From the NCBI RefSeq assembly GCF_013201075.1, contig NZ_CP053708.1:3601501-3665500 (forward strand): DNA of 64,000 nucleotides. Reading direction: 5' to 3'. The notes under the pieces were generated by a model that searched no databases, was not told the origin of the DNA, and saw only the letters and a program-made list of their open reading frames with translations. Shown here piece by piece: positions 45,278-55,072 of this stretch (its first letter is position 1; every line of letters starts with the position of its first letter). The translations under genes were made by a program, and so were the position numbers. The stretch comes from Lichenicola cladoniae (lineage in GTDB: Bacteria > Pseudomonadota > Alphaproteobacteria > Acetobacterales > Acetobacteraceae).

Positions 45278-45357
45278 CGAGACCTCGAACGGGCTGGCCC
45301 GCATCGTTCCTGCCACGTGGCCGGGTGTCAATTCGCCGGACCTGGCGTGGGCGGCGC

Positions 45358-46425
45358 ATGAACTCGGCGCTCGGCAAGCCGGTGCGGAATCTGATCGGCG
45401 GCGTCGTGTTCGTGCTGGCGGTCATGGCGCTGGCGATCACCGGTTATGTTTCGGTCGGCTGGAGCTTCGGCGACGCGCTCTACATGACGGTGCTCACCGT
45501 GTTCACCGTCGGCTACGAGGAGGTGCACGCCGTCCAGGGGCCGGAGCTCCGGGCGATCACCATCGGCCTGATCGTGCTCGGCTGTTCCGGCACGATCTTC
45601 CTGACCGGCGCGCTGGTCCAGTTCATCACCTTCAGCCAGCTCAACGAGATCCTGGGAACCCGACGCATGAAGAGCCAGATCGAGAACCTGTCAGGCCACA
45701 TCATCATCTGCGGCTATGGCCGCATCGGCCAGATGCTGGCGCACGAACTGGTTGCCGGCCAGGTGCCGTTCCTCATCCTGGAACGCAACCCCGAGCGGAT
45801 GGCGGGCGCGCAGGCACAGGGGTTCCTTTGCCTCAACGCGGACGCGACCGACGAGGAAACGTTGCAGCGCGCCGGCATCCTGACGGCGCGCGCCCTGGCC
45901 ACGGTGCTGCCCGACGATGCCGCCAACGTGTTCATCACGCTGAGCGCCCGCAGCCTGAACGCGAAGCTCACCATCATCGCCCGCGGCGAGGCACCGTCCA
46001 CCGAACGCAAGCTGCTGCAGGCCGGTGCCGACAGGGTGGTGCTGCCGACCCATATCGGCGCGGAACGCATTGCCGAGATCATTCTCTACCCGGAACTCTC
46101 CGAGGCGCTCCGCCGGCCATCGGAGAACCAGGATGCCGCGACCGGCCTGCGCCGGCTCGGGCTCGAGCTGCATGTGGTCGCGGTCGAGGAAGGCAGCCCG
46201 TTCGACGGCCGCCGGATCGCCGAGATCGAGCGGCGTGCCGAGAACGGTTTCCTGATCCTGTCGGTTCAGGCCGGCCAGAACGAGGAGCCGAAACGCGCCG
46301 AGCCGAACATGCGGGTCGGCAAGGGTTCCGGCCTCACCCTGGTCGCCCGCACCGGCCGGGCGGTGGCACTGGACGGGTTTCGCGCGCCAGTGCGAACTGG
46401 CCGCGGCGGGCCGATCAGACGGTGA
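45358..46425 (+). CDS. Potassium channel with RCK (TrkA-N) domain
   Basis: 355 aa from the ATG at 45358. Two transmembrane helices flank a pore with selectivity filter TVFTVGYEE. A cytoplasmic RCK/TrkA-N domain (GHIIICGYGRIGQMLAHEL, LNADATDEETLQRAGI) and a TrkA-C-like part (LGLELHVVAVEEGSPFDGR) follow. A ligand-gated K+ channel of the Kch/MthK type. It diverges from the fkbH-like gene, 80 bases apart. Confidence 0.92.
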   Translation: MNSALGKPVRNLIGGVVFVLAVMALAITGYVSVGWSFGDALYMTVLTVFTVGYEEVHAVQGPELRAITIGLIVLGCSGTIFLTGALVQFITFSQLNEILGTRRMKSQIENLSGHIIICGYGRIGQMLAHELVAGQVPFLILERNPERMAGAQAQGFLCLNADATDEETLQRAGILTARALATVLPDDAANVFITLSARSLNAKLTIIARGEAPSTERKLLQAGADRVVLPTHIGAERIAEIILYPELSEALRRPSENQDAATGLRRLGLELHVVAVEEGSPFDGRRIAEIERRAENGFLILSVQAGQNEEPKRAEPNMRVGKGSGLTLVARTGRAVALDGFRAPVRTGRGGPIRR

Positions 46426-46607
46426 GCTCCGGCCGGAATGCCCATGGGCCGCGAACCAACGCGGCTACGGCACCTGGTCCCGGCACGTCATGATCCATCA
46501 AAAATGGTGAACACAGGCCGAGCCCGGTGCGGTGCGCTAAAAAGAGACTTGGATTCGTTTCGCGTTCTACGTTACGTTTTAGCCGCTATTCCCAAAAAGG
46601 ATACGAT

Positions 46608-47789
46608 GTGGCAGGGGCGGGGAGGGGCATTCCGAGTTTGACCGGGGTCCGGGGTATTGCCGCGGTCTGGGTATTTCTCAGCCACTTCTATGGCCTCGCC
46701 GCTTGGGTCTTGGCTGCCCCTTCACTTCTCCACTCGGTGTTCCTGTTCAACGGCTTCCGTGGCGTCGACCTGTTCTTCGTATTGTCCGGCTTCATCCTGA
46801 TGCACGTGCATGCCGACCAGTTCAGCAGCATTCGGCGTGATGATCTGCGCCAGTTCTTCCTGGCTCGTTTTTTTCGCGTCTATCCGCTCAACACCGCAAT
46901 GCTTCTGGCAATGCTGGTCGTGGTCGTTCTGTTACCCGGCTATGTCGCGACCGAGCGCAGCTGGACCGATCCGCACGCTGCCTACCGGGCGCAGAACCTT
47001 TCGTTTCCCGGCTTCGTGCAGACGCTACTGCTCGTGCAGAGCTGGACAGTGCTCAAGCTTGGGGAATGGAATATCGTCTCCTGGACATTGAGCGCCGAGG
47101 TGCTCGGCTACCTACTGTTCCCAGCCATGGCTTGGGGGCTGATGCGTGAGCGGTCGGCATCTCGTTGCGTGTTGTACGCAGTGCTCAGTCTCGTCGTGCT
47201 GACGGCAATCCTGTTCGTGGCTCACCATGCAAACAATAACCCCACGGGTACTTTCGGCTCGATACGAATGATCTTCTGCTTCCTGGCCGGGATCGCGTTG
47301 AATCGCGCCTACCAGATTGCCGGGGATCGCTGGGTGCCGGCTGCCGTGCCGATGACCGTCGCCGCGTGCCTGTTTCTCTTGATGACCTGGTTCGTGCCGG
47401 TCCTGCCGGTGCTCGATGTATTCGGGTTTGCCGCTCTCATACTCGGGCTCGCCTACCAGCGCGGCCCGATCGATGCGATGCTATCGTCGAAGCTGGCGAT
47501 ATCCCTCGGGCGCATCTCGTTCTCCTTCTACCTGGTGCATTTCATGATCATCAAGCTCGTGAGCTGGTCCGCCGGCGAATGGCTGGCAATGCAGTCGCTG
47601 AGCGTTCGTATCGCCGGGCTCTGCGGCGTGGTGTTGATGTGCCTCGTGGCCGGTATCGTCTGCTATCGGCTGGTCGAGCAGCCGTCGCAGCGGCTGGGAC
47701 GGAAAGTCACTGCCGGTTACCGGGTGACGATCGAACGCCGAGGCGACCGAAAGCGGCTGGCGCTGCCTTTAGGGGCAGCCGGCGACTGA
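46608..47789 (+). CDS. Acyltransferase-3 family membrane protein (OafA-like)
   Basis: 393 aa from a GTG at 46608 with AAAAAGG seven bases upstream; a GTG at 46527 is less likely. About ten membrane helices. Family marks: IPSLTGVRGIAAVWVFLSHFYG (His near the membrane surface), FRGVDLFFVLSGFIL, LARFFRVYPL, SWTLSAEVLGYLLFP and ISFSFYLVHFMII. It transfers acyl groups to envelope sugars or lipids; the target is unknown. Base composition is a little lower than its neighbours. Confidence 0.9.
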   Translation: MAGAGRGIPSLTGVRGIAAVWVFLSHFYGLAAWVLAAPSLLHSVFLFNGFRGVDLFFVLSGFILMHVHADQFSSIRRDDLRQFFLARFFRVYPLNTAMLLAMLVVVVLLPGYVATERSWTDPHAAYRAQNLSFPGFVQTLLLVQSWTVLKLGEWNIVSWTLSAEVLGYLLFPAMAWGLMRERSASRCVLYAVLSLVVLTAILFVAHHANNNPTGTFGSIRMIFCFLAGIALNRAYQIAGDRWVPAAVPMTVAACLFLLMTWFVPVLPVLDVFGFAALILGLAYQRGPIDAMLSSKLAISLGRISFSFYLVHFMIIKLVSWSAGEWLAMQSLSVRIAGLCGVVLMCLVAGIVCYRLVEQPSQRLGRKVTAGYRVTIERRGDRKRLALPLGAAGD

Positions 47790-47892
47790 TCTCGTCGGTC
47801 TCCCACTCGAATGTCGTCTATACGGGAGGCGGGGGCGCTTGCCGAAGCCGACGCAGGGCGCCGATCCTTGACATGCCTCGGCGGCCCGCCGC

Positions 47893-48987
47893 CTAGACGT
47901 TGAAGCGGAACAGCAGGACGTCGCCGTCCTTCACCAGGTATTCGCGGCCCTCGATACGCATCTTGCCGACTTCCTTGGCGCCGACTTCGCCCTTGAAGGC
48001 GATGTAGTCGTCGAACGCAATCGTTTCGCAGGCGATGAACCCACGCTCGAAATCGTTATGGATCACCGCGGCAGCCTGGGGAGCCTTCGTACCGACCGTA
48101 ATGGTCCAGGCACGGGTCTCCTTCGGGCCGACGGTAAAATAGGTGGTCAGGCCTAGCAGGCGGTAGCCGGCGGCGATGACCCGGTCCAGGCCGCTGTCGG
48201 ACAGGCCGAGCCCTTCCAGGAACTCGGTCCGGTCGGCTTCCGGCAACTGGCTCACTTCCGCCTCGATCGCGGCGGACACCACCACCATTGCGGCACCCTC
48301 GGCACGGGCCTTCGCGGCGACACGCTCGGACTGCGCGTTGCCGGTGGCGGCCGCAGCTTCCTCGACGTTGCACACATACAGCACCGGCTTGCTGGTCATC
48401 AGCTGGAGCCGGCGCACCGCCTCCTCCTCGCCCTTGGGGATCGCGGTGCGGGCCGGCTGGCCGGCGCGCAGGACCTCCAGCAGCGGCTCCATGATCGCGA
48501 CCTGCGCCTGGGCGTCGCGGTCGTTGTTCTTGGCTTTCTTCTGCAGCGGCAGCAGACGCTTTTCCAGGCTGTCCATGTCGGCCAGCATCAGCTCGGTCTC
48601 GACCGTGTCGGCATCGCGGATCGGATCGACCGAGCCCTCGACATGGGTAACGTCATCGTCCTCGAAGCAGCGCAGCACGTGGATGATGGCATCCACCTCG
48701 CGGATGTTGGCGAGGAACTGGTTGCCGAGACCCTCGCCGCGCGAGGCGCCGCGCACCAGGCCGGCAATGTCCACGAACTCGAGGCTGGTCGGCACGATCT
48801 TCTGCGACTTGCCGATGGTGGCCAGCGCCTGCAGCCGCGGATCGGGCACCGCGACGCGGCCGACATTAGGCTCGATTGTGCAGAACGGATAGTTCGCCGC
48901 CTGTGCCGCCGCCGTTGCGGTGAGCGCGTTGAACAGGGTGGATTTGCCGACGTTCGGCAGTCCGACAATGCCGCAATTGAAGCCCAT
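47893..48987 (-). CDS. ychF: Redox-regulated ATPase YchF
   Basis: 364 aa Obg-related P-loop protein. [23 protein letters not shown] is the G1 region; FVDIAGLVRGASRGEGLGNQFLANIREVDAIIHVLRCF spans the G3 area. A C-terminal TGS domain (LTTYFTVGPKETRAWTI, DFERGFIACETIAFDDY) completes it. It favours ATP and binds ribosomes. The start overlaps the pth stop (TGATG). Confidence 0.97.
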   Translation of the reverse strand: MGFNCGIVGLPNVGKSTLFNALTATAAAQAANYPFCTIEPNVGRVAVPDPRLQALATIGKSQKIVPTSLEFVDIAGLVRGASRGEGLGNQFLANIREVDAIIHVLRCFEDDDVTHVEGSVDPIRDADTVETELMLADMDSLEKRLLPLQKKAKNNDRDAQAQVAIMEPLLEVLRAGQPARTAIPKGEEEAVRRLQLMTSKPVLYVCNVEEAAAATGNAQSERVAAKARAEGAAMVVVSAAIEAEVSQLPEADRTEFLEGLGLSDSGLDRVIAAGYRLLGLTTYFTVGPKETRAWTITVGTKAPQAAAVIHNDFERGFIACETIAFDDYIAFKGEVGAKEVGKMRIEGREYLVKDGDVLLFRFNV

Positions 48988-49592
48988 CAGTTTTGATCCT
49001 TCGAGCCCTGATCGCCAACGAGAAGGGCGACGCGCGTCATGAACAATTCAGGTTTTCCGTCCGGCAATCCCGCCGCCAGCAACGGCGCCGCATCCGCGAC
49101 TGCGTCGAGCATGGTTCTCAGCCAGGGCAGGTCCACCTTGGCGAAGTCTCCGAGCACGTGGCCGGTGACCCGCTCCTTGGAGCCCGGATGGCCGATACCG
49201 AGGCGCACCCGCCAATAGTCGGGCATACCCAGCATGCGATCCATGCTCCGCAACCCGTTATGCCCGGCAGCACCGCCGCCCCGCTTCACCCTGATCCGGC
49301 CGGGCGCCAGGTCGAGCTCGTCGTGAAAGGCGGTGATGGAATCGGGCAGCATCTTGTAGAACGCGGCCGCCGCCTGGACGCTCTCGCCGGACGCATTCAT
49401 GTAGGTGAGCGGCTTCAGCGCCAGCACCTTGATGCCGCTGACCTGGCCTTCGCAGAACTCGCCCTTGAATCGCTTCCGCCACGGCGAGAAGCCGTGGCGG
49501 CGTGCGATCGCATCGATCGCCATGAACCCTATATTGTGCCGCTGCCGCGCCATCCCGGGCTCGGGATTGCCGAGTCCGGTCCAGAGCAGCAT
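48987..49592 (-). CDS. pth: Peptidyl-tRNA hydrolase
   Basis: 201 aa. [29 protein letters not shown] holds the catalytic His; [49 protein letters not shown] and [12 protein letters not shown] are the other family blocks. It recycles peptidyl-tRNA released from stalled ribosomes. Between L25 and ychF, the standard L25-pth-ychF operon. Confidence 0.96.
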   Translation of the reverse strand: MLLWTGLGNPEPGMARQRHNIGFMAIDAIARRHGFSPWRKRFKGEFCEGQVSGIKVLALKPLTYMNASGESVQAAAAFYKMLPDSITAFHDELDLAPGRIRVKRGGGAAGHNGLRSMDRMLGMPDYWRVRLGIGHPGSKERVTGHVLGDFAKVDLPWLRTMLDAVADAAPLLAAGLPDGKPELFMTRVALLVGDQGSKDQN

Positions 49593-49613
49593 CGGCGTCA
49601 GGGTCCGTGCGGC

Positions 49614-50324
49614 CTACTTCTTGCCGGCGGGCTTGGCGGCCGGCTTTGCTGCGGCCGGCTTGCCCGCTGCGGGCTTGGACGGCGCCTTGCTGCCACCCTT
49701 TGCCGGAGCGGCCGGTGCAGCCGCTGCTGCGGCAACCGGCTCGAGCTCGGCAACCACGGTCGGCGCCGCGACAGTCGCGATGACGAAGTCGCGGTCCGCG
49801 ATCACCGGATGCACGTTCTCGACATCCTTGACGTCCGACCAGCGCACGTTGTCGTTGATGTCCAGGCCAGCGAGGTCGACGGTGAAGTTCGCCGGGATAT
49901 GGTCCGGGTCGACCGACACTTCGATCGTGTGGCGAACGACGTTCAACACACCGCCGCGCTTGATGCCGACCGAGGTCTCTTCGTTGATGAACACCACCTG
50001 GACGGCGACCTTGATCTGCTCGCCCGGTGCCAGTCGCTGGAAATCGACATGGATGGGACGGTCGGTCACCGGATGCAGCTGCACTTCGCGCATCAGCGCA
50101 CGCACGGAAGCGCCGCCGCCGGCATTGACCTCGTACAGGCGCGAGCGCCAGCCGGACTTGGTCAGCTCGCGCATCACCACGCGCGGGTCGAGCGAAATCA
50201 GCGTTGCCGGCTGTCTCGCGCCGTAGATCACGGCCGGGACCAGCCCTTCACGCCTCGTTGCGCGCGCCGCCCCCTTACCAGCCTCCTCACGCGTCGAAGC
50301 CTCGATCGTCGTAAAATTGGTCAC
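49614..50324 (-). CDS. rplY: 50S ribosomal protein L25 (Ctc form)
   Basis: 236 aa from a GTG at 50324, with GGAG 7-8 bases upstream. N-terminal L25 domain ([13 protein letters not shown]-type start, [37 protein letters not shown]) plus the C-terminal TL5/Ctc domain ([26 protein letters not shown]). Ends in a ~50-residue Ala/Pro/Lys tail. Binds 5S rRNA. First gene of the L25-pth-ychF run. Confidence 0.95.
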   Translation of the reverse strand: MTNFTTIEASTREEAGKGAARATRREGLVPAVIYGARQPATLISLDPRVVMRELTKSGWRSRLYEVNAGGGASVRALMREVQLHPVTDRPIHVDFQRLAPGEQIKVAVQVVFINEETSVGIKRGGVLNVVRHTIEVSVDPDHIPANFTVDLAGLDINDNVRWSDVKDVENVHPVIADRDFVIATVAAPTVVAELEPVAAAAAAPAAPAKGGSKAPSKPAAGKPAAAKPAAKPAGKK

Positions 50325-50457
50325 TGTCTGCTCCTGAATGGAAACGCGCCGGCCTCCAGGGGTGCCAGCGCGTGGACGCACGCTTCCAGGCGAAACGCCA
50401 AGCGCGAAGGCGCGCATCTAGCGAAAAACCGTTTGCGAGGCAAGCTTTTGGCCTGTC

Positions 50458-51585
50458 TCAGCTCACCACGAAACGGTAGCTGGTCGAGCGGCTGCCGCCC
50501 TCGTTGCGGATCAGCAGGCCGCGCGCGACCAGCCCGGCGATATCACGCTGGGCCGTATCGGCCGAGCAATGGCCCAGCGAGGCCCATTTGCGGGCGGTGA
50601 CATGCCCCTCGAACCCGTCGAGCAGACGCCCGAGCATGGCCTGCTGGCGCTCGTTGAAAGGCGCTGTCCCGGCCTGGGCCTGCCAGAAGGCCGCACGTGC
50701 CAGCACCCTGGCGGTCGAGCCTTCGGCGGCCTCGATCGCACCGGCGTAGCAGTCGATGAACCAGACCAGCCAGGCGGTGATGTCGAGGGAGCCGCCCTGG
50801 GCGGCTTCCAGCGTGTCGTAATAGCCCTTCCGCTCGCGCTCGATCTGCGCCGACAAGGCATAGAAGCGGCTGCCGGTGCGCTCCATCTGCGCGATCGCCA
50901 GGTCCACCACGGCCCGGCCGATGCGGCCGTTGCCATCGTCCAGCGGATGGATGGTCAGGAACCACAGATGCGCCAGTGCGGCGCGCAGCAGCGGGTCGAG
51001 GCTCACGCTCGTGTGGTTGAACCAGTGCAGGTATCGCTGCATCTCCACCGGGACACGCGATGCGGGCGGCGCTTCGTAATGGAGCCTGGGTTTGGCGCCA
51101 TACAGGCCGGACACGATCTGCATGGCGCCGAGCCAGTCGCTCCGCCAGCACCCGACATCGATCGGGTGTTTTCTGGTTTGCACCACCGGGAACAGGTCGG
51201 CGTGCCATCCGAACAGCCGCCCGTCGGTCAACGGGGCGTCGTAGTGCCTGGTGGCGTCGAACAGGATGTCGGCCAGCCCTTCGGCCCGCCGGTCGCGAGG
51301 CCCGGTATCGTCCAGGCCGAGATCCACCCCAAGTCTGCGCGCGATCGAGGAGCGAACGCTGTCGGTGTCCAGGGTCTCGCCTTCGATGGCGGAAGTCTTG
51401 AGCGCGTCCTGCGACAGCGTCTCGAGTTCGGTCTCGAGGCGCGCATGCAGCCCGACGCTGCGCATCAGGCCCAGGAACAAGCCCTGCCGGTGCCGGACCT
51501 CGGCAAGGCGCGGCAGCAGAACCACGCCGTCCCAGCGAAACGCCGGCCAGTCCGGCAACTGCCAGATGTAAGTTGGTCCCGCCAT
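50458..51585 (-). CDS. Fic-family AMPylase with inhibitory motif and C-terminal winged helix
   Basis: 375 aa from the ATG at 51585. A DUF4172-like N-terminal part carries the inhibitory motif TSAIEG (Thr64 to Gly69). The catalytic Fic loop HPLDDGNGRIGR is intact at 213-224. A C-terminal winged-helix-like segment (residues ~325-375: GHVTARKWASLGHCSADTAQRDIAGLVARGLL) suggests DNA binding. Fic enzymes transfer AMP or other nucleotides to Ser/Thr/Tyr. The 5' flank carries a repeat array that this winged helix could bind. Confidence 0.93.
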   Translation of the reverse strand: MAGPTYIWQLPDWPAFRWDGVVLLPRLAEVRHRQGLFLGLMRSVGLHARLETELETLSQDALKTSAIEGETLDTDSVRSSIARRLGVDLGLDDTGPRDRRAEGLADILFDATRHYDAPLTDGRLFGWHADLFPVVQTRKHPIDVGCWRSDWLGAMQIVSGLYGAKPRLHYEAPPASRVPVEMQRYLHWFNHTSVSLDPLLRAALAHLWFLTIHPLDDGNGRIGRAVVDLAIAQMERTGSRFYALSAQIERERKGYYDTLEAAQGGSLDITAWLVWFIDCYAGAIEAAEGSTARVLARAAFWQAQAGTAPFNERQQAMLGRLLDGFEGHVTARKWASLGHCSADTAQRDIAGLVARGLLIRNEGGSRSTSYRFVVS

Positions 51586-51588
51586 GAC

Positions 51589-51666
51589 TATTCGCCGCAC
51601 ATCATGCGGTAAATATAGCAGCTATTCGCCGCATAGTGTGCGGCGAATAAGCGATTATTCACCGCA
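51589..51666. promoter_or_regulatory. Array of TATTCGCCGCA repeats filling the fic promoter
   Basis: TATTCGCCGCA at 51623-51633 and TGCGGCGAATA at 51639-51649 form a perfect 11-base palindrome with a 5-base spacer. A second palindrome (51589-51615, same spacer) has 9 of 11 pairs, and a half-site TATTCACCGCA is at 51656-51666. Left arms recur every 34 and 33 bases, close to three helical turns. It is a likely multi-site operator, possibly for the Fic protein itself. Confidence 0.75.
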
Positions 51667-51674
51667 ACCGTGGT

Positions 51675-52283
51675 CTACCCGTGCTGGGTAACGTCCGTCA
51701 GCACCCACGGCAGCGGCTCTGGCGAGCCTGGCGTCAGCCACAACGGCACTGCGTTCTGCAGCCGGACGTTGGCCGGCAGCCCCATCGCCATGCGCAGCGC
51801 CCGGAACATCGCGCCGTGGCAGACGATCAGCGCCGCACCCTCGCCGGAGGTCGCCCGATCGACGGCTCCGACGGCACGCGACACCAGGTCCTGGAAAACC
51901 TCGGCACCCTTCGGCGTGTAATCGCCCGCAATCCAGGAATCGTACCAGCTCCCCATCGGCTGGCCTTCCTGCTCGCCGAAACAAACCTCCTGGAGGTCGG
52001 TCTCCGTGGTGATCGGCAGCAGCACCCGATCCTGAGTGGCCAGCGCCTGCGCCACGATCTCGGCGGTGCGAAAGGCACGCTTAAGAGGCGAGGATACGAT
52101 GCGGGTGATCGGCGCGAAATCGTCCCAGTGCTTGGCCATCACCTGGGCGGCGCGCTCGGCCTGTTCGATCCCGTTCTGGTTCAGCTCGATGTCGGAACGG
52201 CCCTGGCTCAGGCCACGGGCATTCCAGTCCGTTTCGCCATGGCGCAGATACCAGAACGGTCGTGTGGATAATCGTGCAGTCAT
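51675..52283 (-). CDS. Histidine-phosphatase family protein (phosphoglycerate-mutase-like)
   Basis: 202 aa from the ATG at 52283. FWYLRHGETDWNARGLSQGRSD contains the phospho-accepting RHG; SSPLKRAFRTAEI, the Glu region CFGEQEG and ALIVCHGAMFRALRM complete the active site. It could be a broad phosphatase or a 2,3-independent-type mutase relative; the substrate is not determined. It starts 7 bases after the prs stop, so the two are cotranscribed. Confidence 0.9.
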   Translation of the reverse strand: MTARLSTRPFWYLRHGETDWNARGLSQGRSDIELNQNGIEQAERAAQVMAKHWDDFAPITRIVSSPLKRAFRTAEIVAQALATQDRVLLPITTETDLQEVCFGEQEGQPMGSWYDSWIAGDYTPKGAEVFQDLVSRAVGAVDRATSGEGAALIVCHGAMFRALRMAMGLPANVRLQNAVPLWLTPGSPEPLPWVLTDVTQHG

Positions 52284-52290
52284 GAGGCTC

Positions 52291-53223
52291 TCAATCGAAC
52301 AGCGAGCTGACGGAGCTTTCATCCGACACTGCCCGCATGGCGTTGGCAAGCAGCTGGGCAATGGTGATCTGGCGCATGTTGGCGGCCGAGCGCACCGCGT
52401 CGGTGGCCAGGATGCTGTCGGTGATCGTCATCATCTCGATCGGCGATGCGGCGACGCGCGAGACCGCGCCGCCGGTCAGCACGCCGTGCGTGACATAGGC
52501 GCCAACCGAACTGGCGCCGCGACCGATCAGCGCATCGGCCGCGTTGCAGAAGGTGCCGCCGCTATCGATGATGTCGTCGACCAGCAGGCAGTGCCGGCCG
52601 GACACGTCGCCGATCACGTTCATCACCTCGGACATGCCGGCACGCTCGCGTCGCTTGTCGATGATCGCGAGATCGACGTTCAGCCGCTTGGCCAGCTGAC
52701 GGGCCCGCACCACGCCGCCAACGTCGGGCGAGACAATCATCAGGTCGCGATTGCCATAGCGCTCCTTGATGTCGCGCGTGAACAGGGGTGCGGCGAACAG
52801 GTTATCGACCGGGATATCGAAGAAGCCCTGGATCTGGCCGGCATGCAGATCCATCGTCAGCACCCGGTTGGCGCCGGCCTCGACGATCAGGTTGGCGACC
52901 AGCTTGGCGCTGATCGGGGTGCGCGGGCCCGATTTCCGGTCCTGCCGCGCATAGCCGAAATACGGCATGACAGCGGTGATGCGCCGTGCCGAACCCCGGC
53001 GCAGCGTGTCGATCATGATGAGCAGTTCCATCAGGTTGTCGTTGGTCGGGTAGCAGGTGCTCTGCACCACGAACACGTCCTCGCCGCGGACGTTCTCCTG
53101 GATCTCGACGAAGATTTCCATGTCGGCAAAGCGTCGCACCACCGCCTTGCAGAGCGGCAGGTTCAGCGCGGAAGCAACTGCTTCGGCCAGGGGCCGGTTG
53201 CTGTTGCAGGCGACGATCTTCAT
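52291..53223 (-). CDS. prs: Ribose-phosphate pyrophosphokinase
   Basis: 310 aa. [20 protein letters not shown] opening, [52 protein letters not shown] and the PRPP loop [13 protein letters not shown]. It makes PRPP from ribose 5-phosphate and ATP for nucleotide, His, Trp and NAD synthesis. Confidence 0.97.
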   Translation of the reverse strand: MKIVACNSNRPLAEAVASALNLPLCKAVVRRFADMEIFVEIQENVRGEDVFVVQSTCYPTNDNLMELLIMIDTLRRGSARRITAVMPYFGYARQDRKSGPRTPISAKLVANLIVEAGANRVLTMDLHAGQIQGFFDIPVDNLFAAPLFTRDIKERYGNRDLMIVSPDVGGVVRARQLAKRLNVDLAIIDKRRERAGMSEVMNVIGDVSGRHCLLVDDIIDSGGTFCNAADALIGRGASSVGAYVTHGVLTGGAVSRVAASPIEMMTITDSILATDAVRSAANMRQITIAQLLANAMRAVSDESSVSSLFD

Positions 53224-53375
53224 GGCGTGAGGCTCCGGAAGCGGCCAGTCCGGCCATGGTCACGGCAAAGCCGGGACCAGCGCCGCCGCGTTCTATCAAC
53301 GGCACCCGGCGCTGTCACGCGATGGCGGACGGTCACCGCGTGATTGCCCGCGCAGCGTGGCTTTCGGGAAGACCC

Positions 53376-54290
53376 TCAGGAACCGGGCAGCGGCGGATGG
53401 GGCCGGCCTTCGTTGTTGGCGATCACCTCGCGTATGCCGCCCGCCGCCTCCTGGGCCGCATCGGTGGCGACATTGCCCCAGAACCCGTCGAGCGAATGCG
53501 CCGGCACGTCGTGCAGCTGGGTCGCCTTGCCAGCCTCGTGGCCCTTGGCGTTCTGCACCGTCCAGACGATCTCGATGTGCTGGACGCCGTCCTTGGGCCG
53601 GTCCGGCTTGGAGATCGAGACATGCCCGCCGACCGTGTAGTCGGCGTCCTTCGGGGTGGTCTGCAGCAGGTTGCGGCCATCCGGCAACTGCATCGCCAGC
53701 TGGCGCGCGAGCTCGATATCGCCGTTGCCGGGGGCCCCGGTGACGCCCGTGAAATAGACGCGGGTCGGGCGGTTGAGCAGGCTGTTCGGGTCGGTCTGCG
53801 CCTGCTCGGCCTGGATGCCGGTCAGCATGGTGTTCACCTGGACGGCGGCAAGCTGCGCGTTGCCGGCGAGCAATGCGGGATCGGCGCTGACCCAGGCGCC
53901 GGCCGGGACCGGAGTGCCATCCTGGCTGGCGCGCACGTGGCCGCCGGGGCTCACGATCTGGTAGGTCGGGATCACCTGGTCGCCATGCAGCCTGGCCTTG
54001 ACCGCCAGGTGCCAGTCACCCCTGCGAGCTGGCTGTGCGACCGCAGGCACTTCCTTCTGCAGCAGCGCTGTGACCAGCGCGTTGGTCCAGACATGCGCCT
54101 GCGGGTCAGCCAGCAGCGCGCCCGTCGGTGTCGGGATGTCGAGCCTTGCCGGCGGTGGCACGGCCAGCCGCAAGGCGGTGGCGCCGGGATTGCCGGCAAA
54201 GGGCTGCGGCAGATCGCCGCAAGCCGACAGCATTGCCAGCAGGCAGACACTGGCAATTGCCGCGAGCCGAGGGCGGTTGATCAGCCGCAT
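53376..54290 (-). CDS. Lipoprotein of unknown function
   Basis: 304 aa. Signal peptide with lipobox LSAC (residues ~21-24), so anchored to a membrane as a lipoprotein. The mature part is Pro/Ala-rich, with a repeated beta-rich pattern (WHLAVKARLHGDQVIPTYQI, DADYTVGGHVSISKPD, HIEIVWTVQNAKG). No enzyme motif is seen. The start overlaps the end of pgeF by 10 bases, so it belongs to the lgt-midA-pgeF run. Confidence 0.82.
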   Translation of the reverse strand: MRLINRPRLAAIASVCLLAMLSACGDLPQPFAGNPGATALRLAVPPPARLDIPTPTGALLADPQAHVWTNALVTALLQKEVPAVAQPARRGDWHLAVKARLHGDQVIPTYQIVSPGGHVRASQDGTPVPAGAWVSADPALLAGNAQLAAVQVNTMLTGIQAEQAQTDPNSLLNRPTRVYFTGVTGAPGNGDIELARQLAMQLPDGRNLLQTTPKDADYTVGGHVSISKPDRPKDGVQHIEIVWTVQNAKGHEAGKATQLHDVPAHSLDGFWGNVATDAAQEAAGGIREVIANNEGRPHPPLPGS

Positions 54291-55072
54291 GCGATCACCG
54301 ACATCTGGTGGCCGATCGGCCCGCCGCCGCCGAGCGTGCGCCGCCGGTGGCTGAAGAATCTCGTGTCGTCCGATTTTGTATCGCAGCCGAGTACGTCGAT
54401 CGTGCCGACACCGCAGGCCAGCAGCCGGGCTGCACAATAGCCTGCAAGATCGAAATGTAGCCGGTCGCCGGCACCTGCGTGGAAGAACCGGTCCGGCGCC
54501 TCGATGGTGCCGGCATCGACGATCTGGTCGCGCACGTCCGGGCCGACCTCGTAGCTCGCCTGGCCGATGCAGGGTCCGACCGCCGCCACGATGTCGCCGC
54601 GCCGGGCGCCGAGCGCTTGCATGGCGACCACGGCGCTTTCGAGTATTCCGGCCGCTGCGCCGCGCCAGCCGGCATGCGCCGCACCGACCACGCCGCGGGC
54701 CGGGTCGGCCAACAGCACCGGTCCGCAATCGGCGGTGATGATGCCGAGCGCGATGCCGGGCCGATCTGTGACCATGGCGTCGGCGCGCGGACCTTCGCCG
54801 GTGCGCCAGGGCACCGATACGCTCGCGACGTCGGTCCCGTGGGTCTGGGTCACCCCCATCAGGAACTCCGGGGCCACACCCATTGCCGACGCGATCAGGC
54901 GACGGTTCTCGCGCAATGCGTCCGGGGTGTCGCCGCTGTTGACGCTCGCATTGAGGCTCGCATACGGCCCCTCCGACACGCCGCCGATCCGGGTAAAGAA
55001 GCCGTGCCGGCATGGCGACAGCAGCTTGCTTTCCAGGAACACCGGGGATTGGACCGTCATGCCTGCGTTCAT
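54281..55072 (-). CDS. pgeF: Peptidoglycan editing factor PgeF / YfiH-type laccase-domain protein
   Basis: 263 aa. GFFTRIGGVSEGPYASLN opening, VTQTHGTDV, ADCGPVLLADPARGVVGAAHAGWRG (His and Cys of the metal site) and GPCIGQASYEVG. E. coli YfiH removes mis-incorporated amino acids from muropeptides; relatives oxidise phenols. The start overlaps the midA stop (ATGA). Confidence 0.92.
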   Translation of the reverse strand: MNAGMTVQSPVFLESKLLSPCRHGFFTRIGGVSEGPYASLNASVNSGDTPDALRENRRLIASAMGVAPEFLMGVTQTHGTDVASVSVPWRTGEGPRADAMVTDRPGIALGIITADCGPVLLADPARGVVGAAHAGWRGAAAGILESAVVAMQALGARRGDIVAAVGPCIGQASYEVGPDVRDQIVDAGTIEAPDRFFHAGAGDRLHFDLAGYCAARLLACGVGTIDVLGCDTKSDDTRFFSHRRRTLGGGGPIGHQMSVIACG

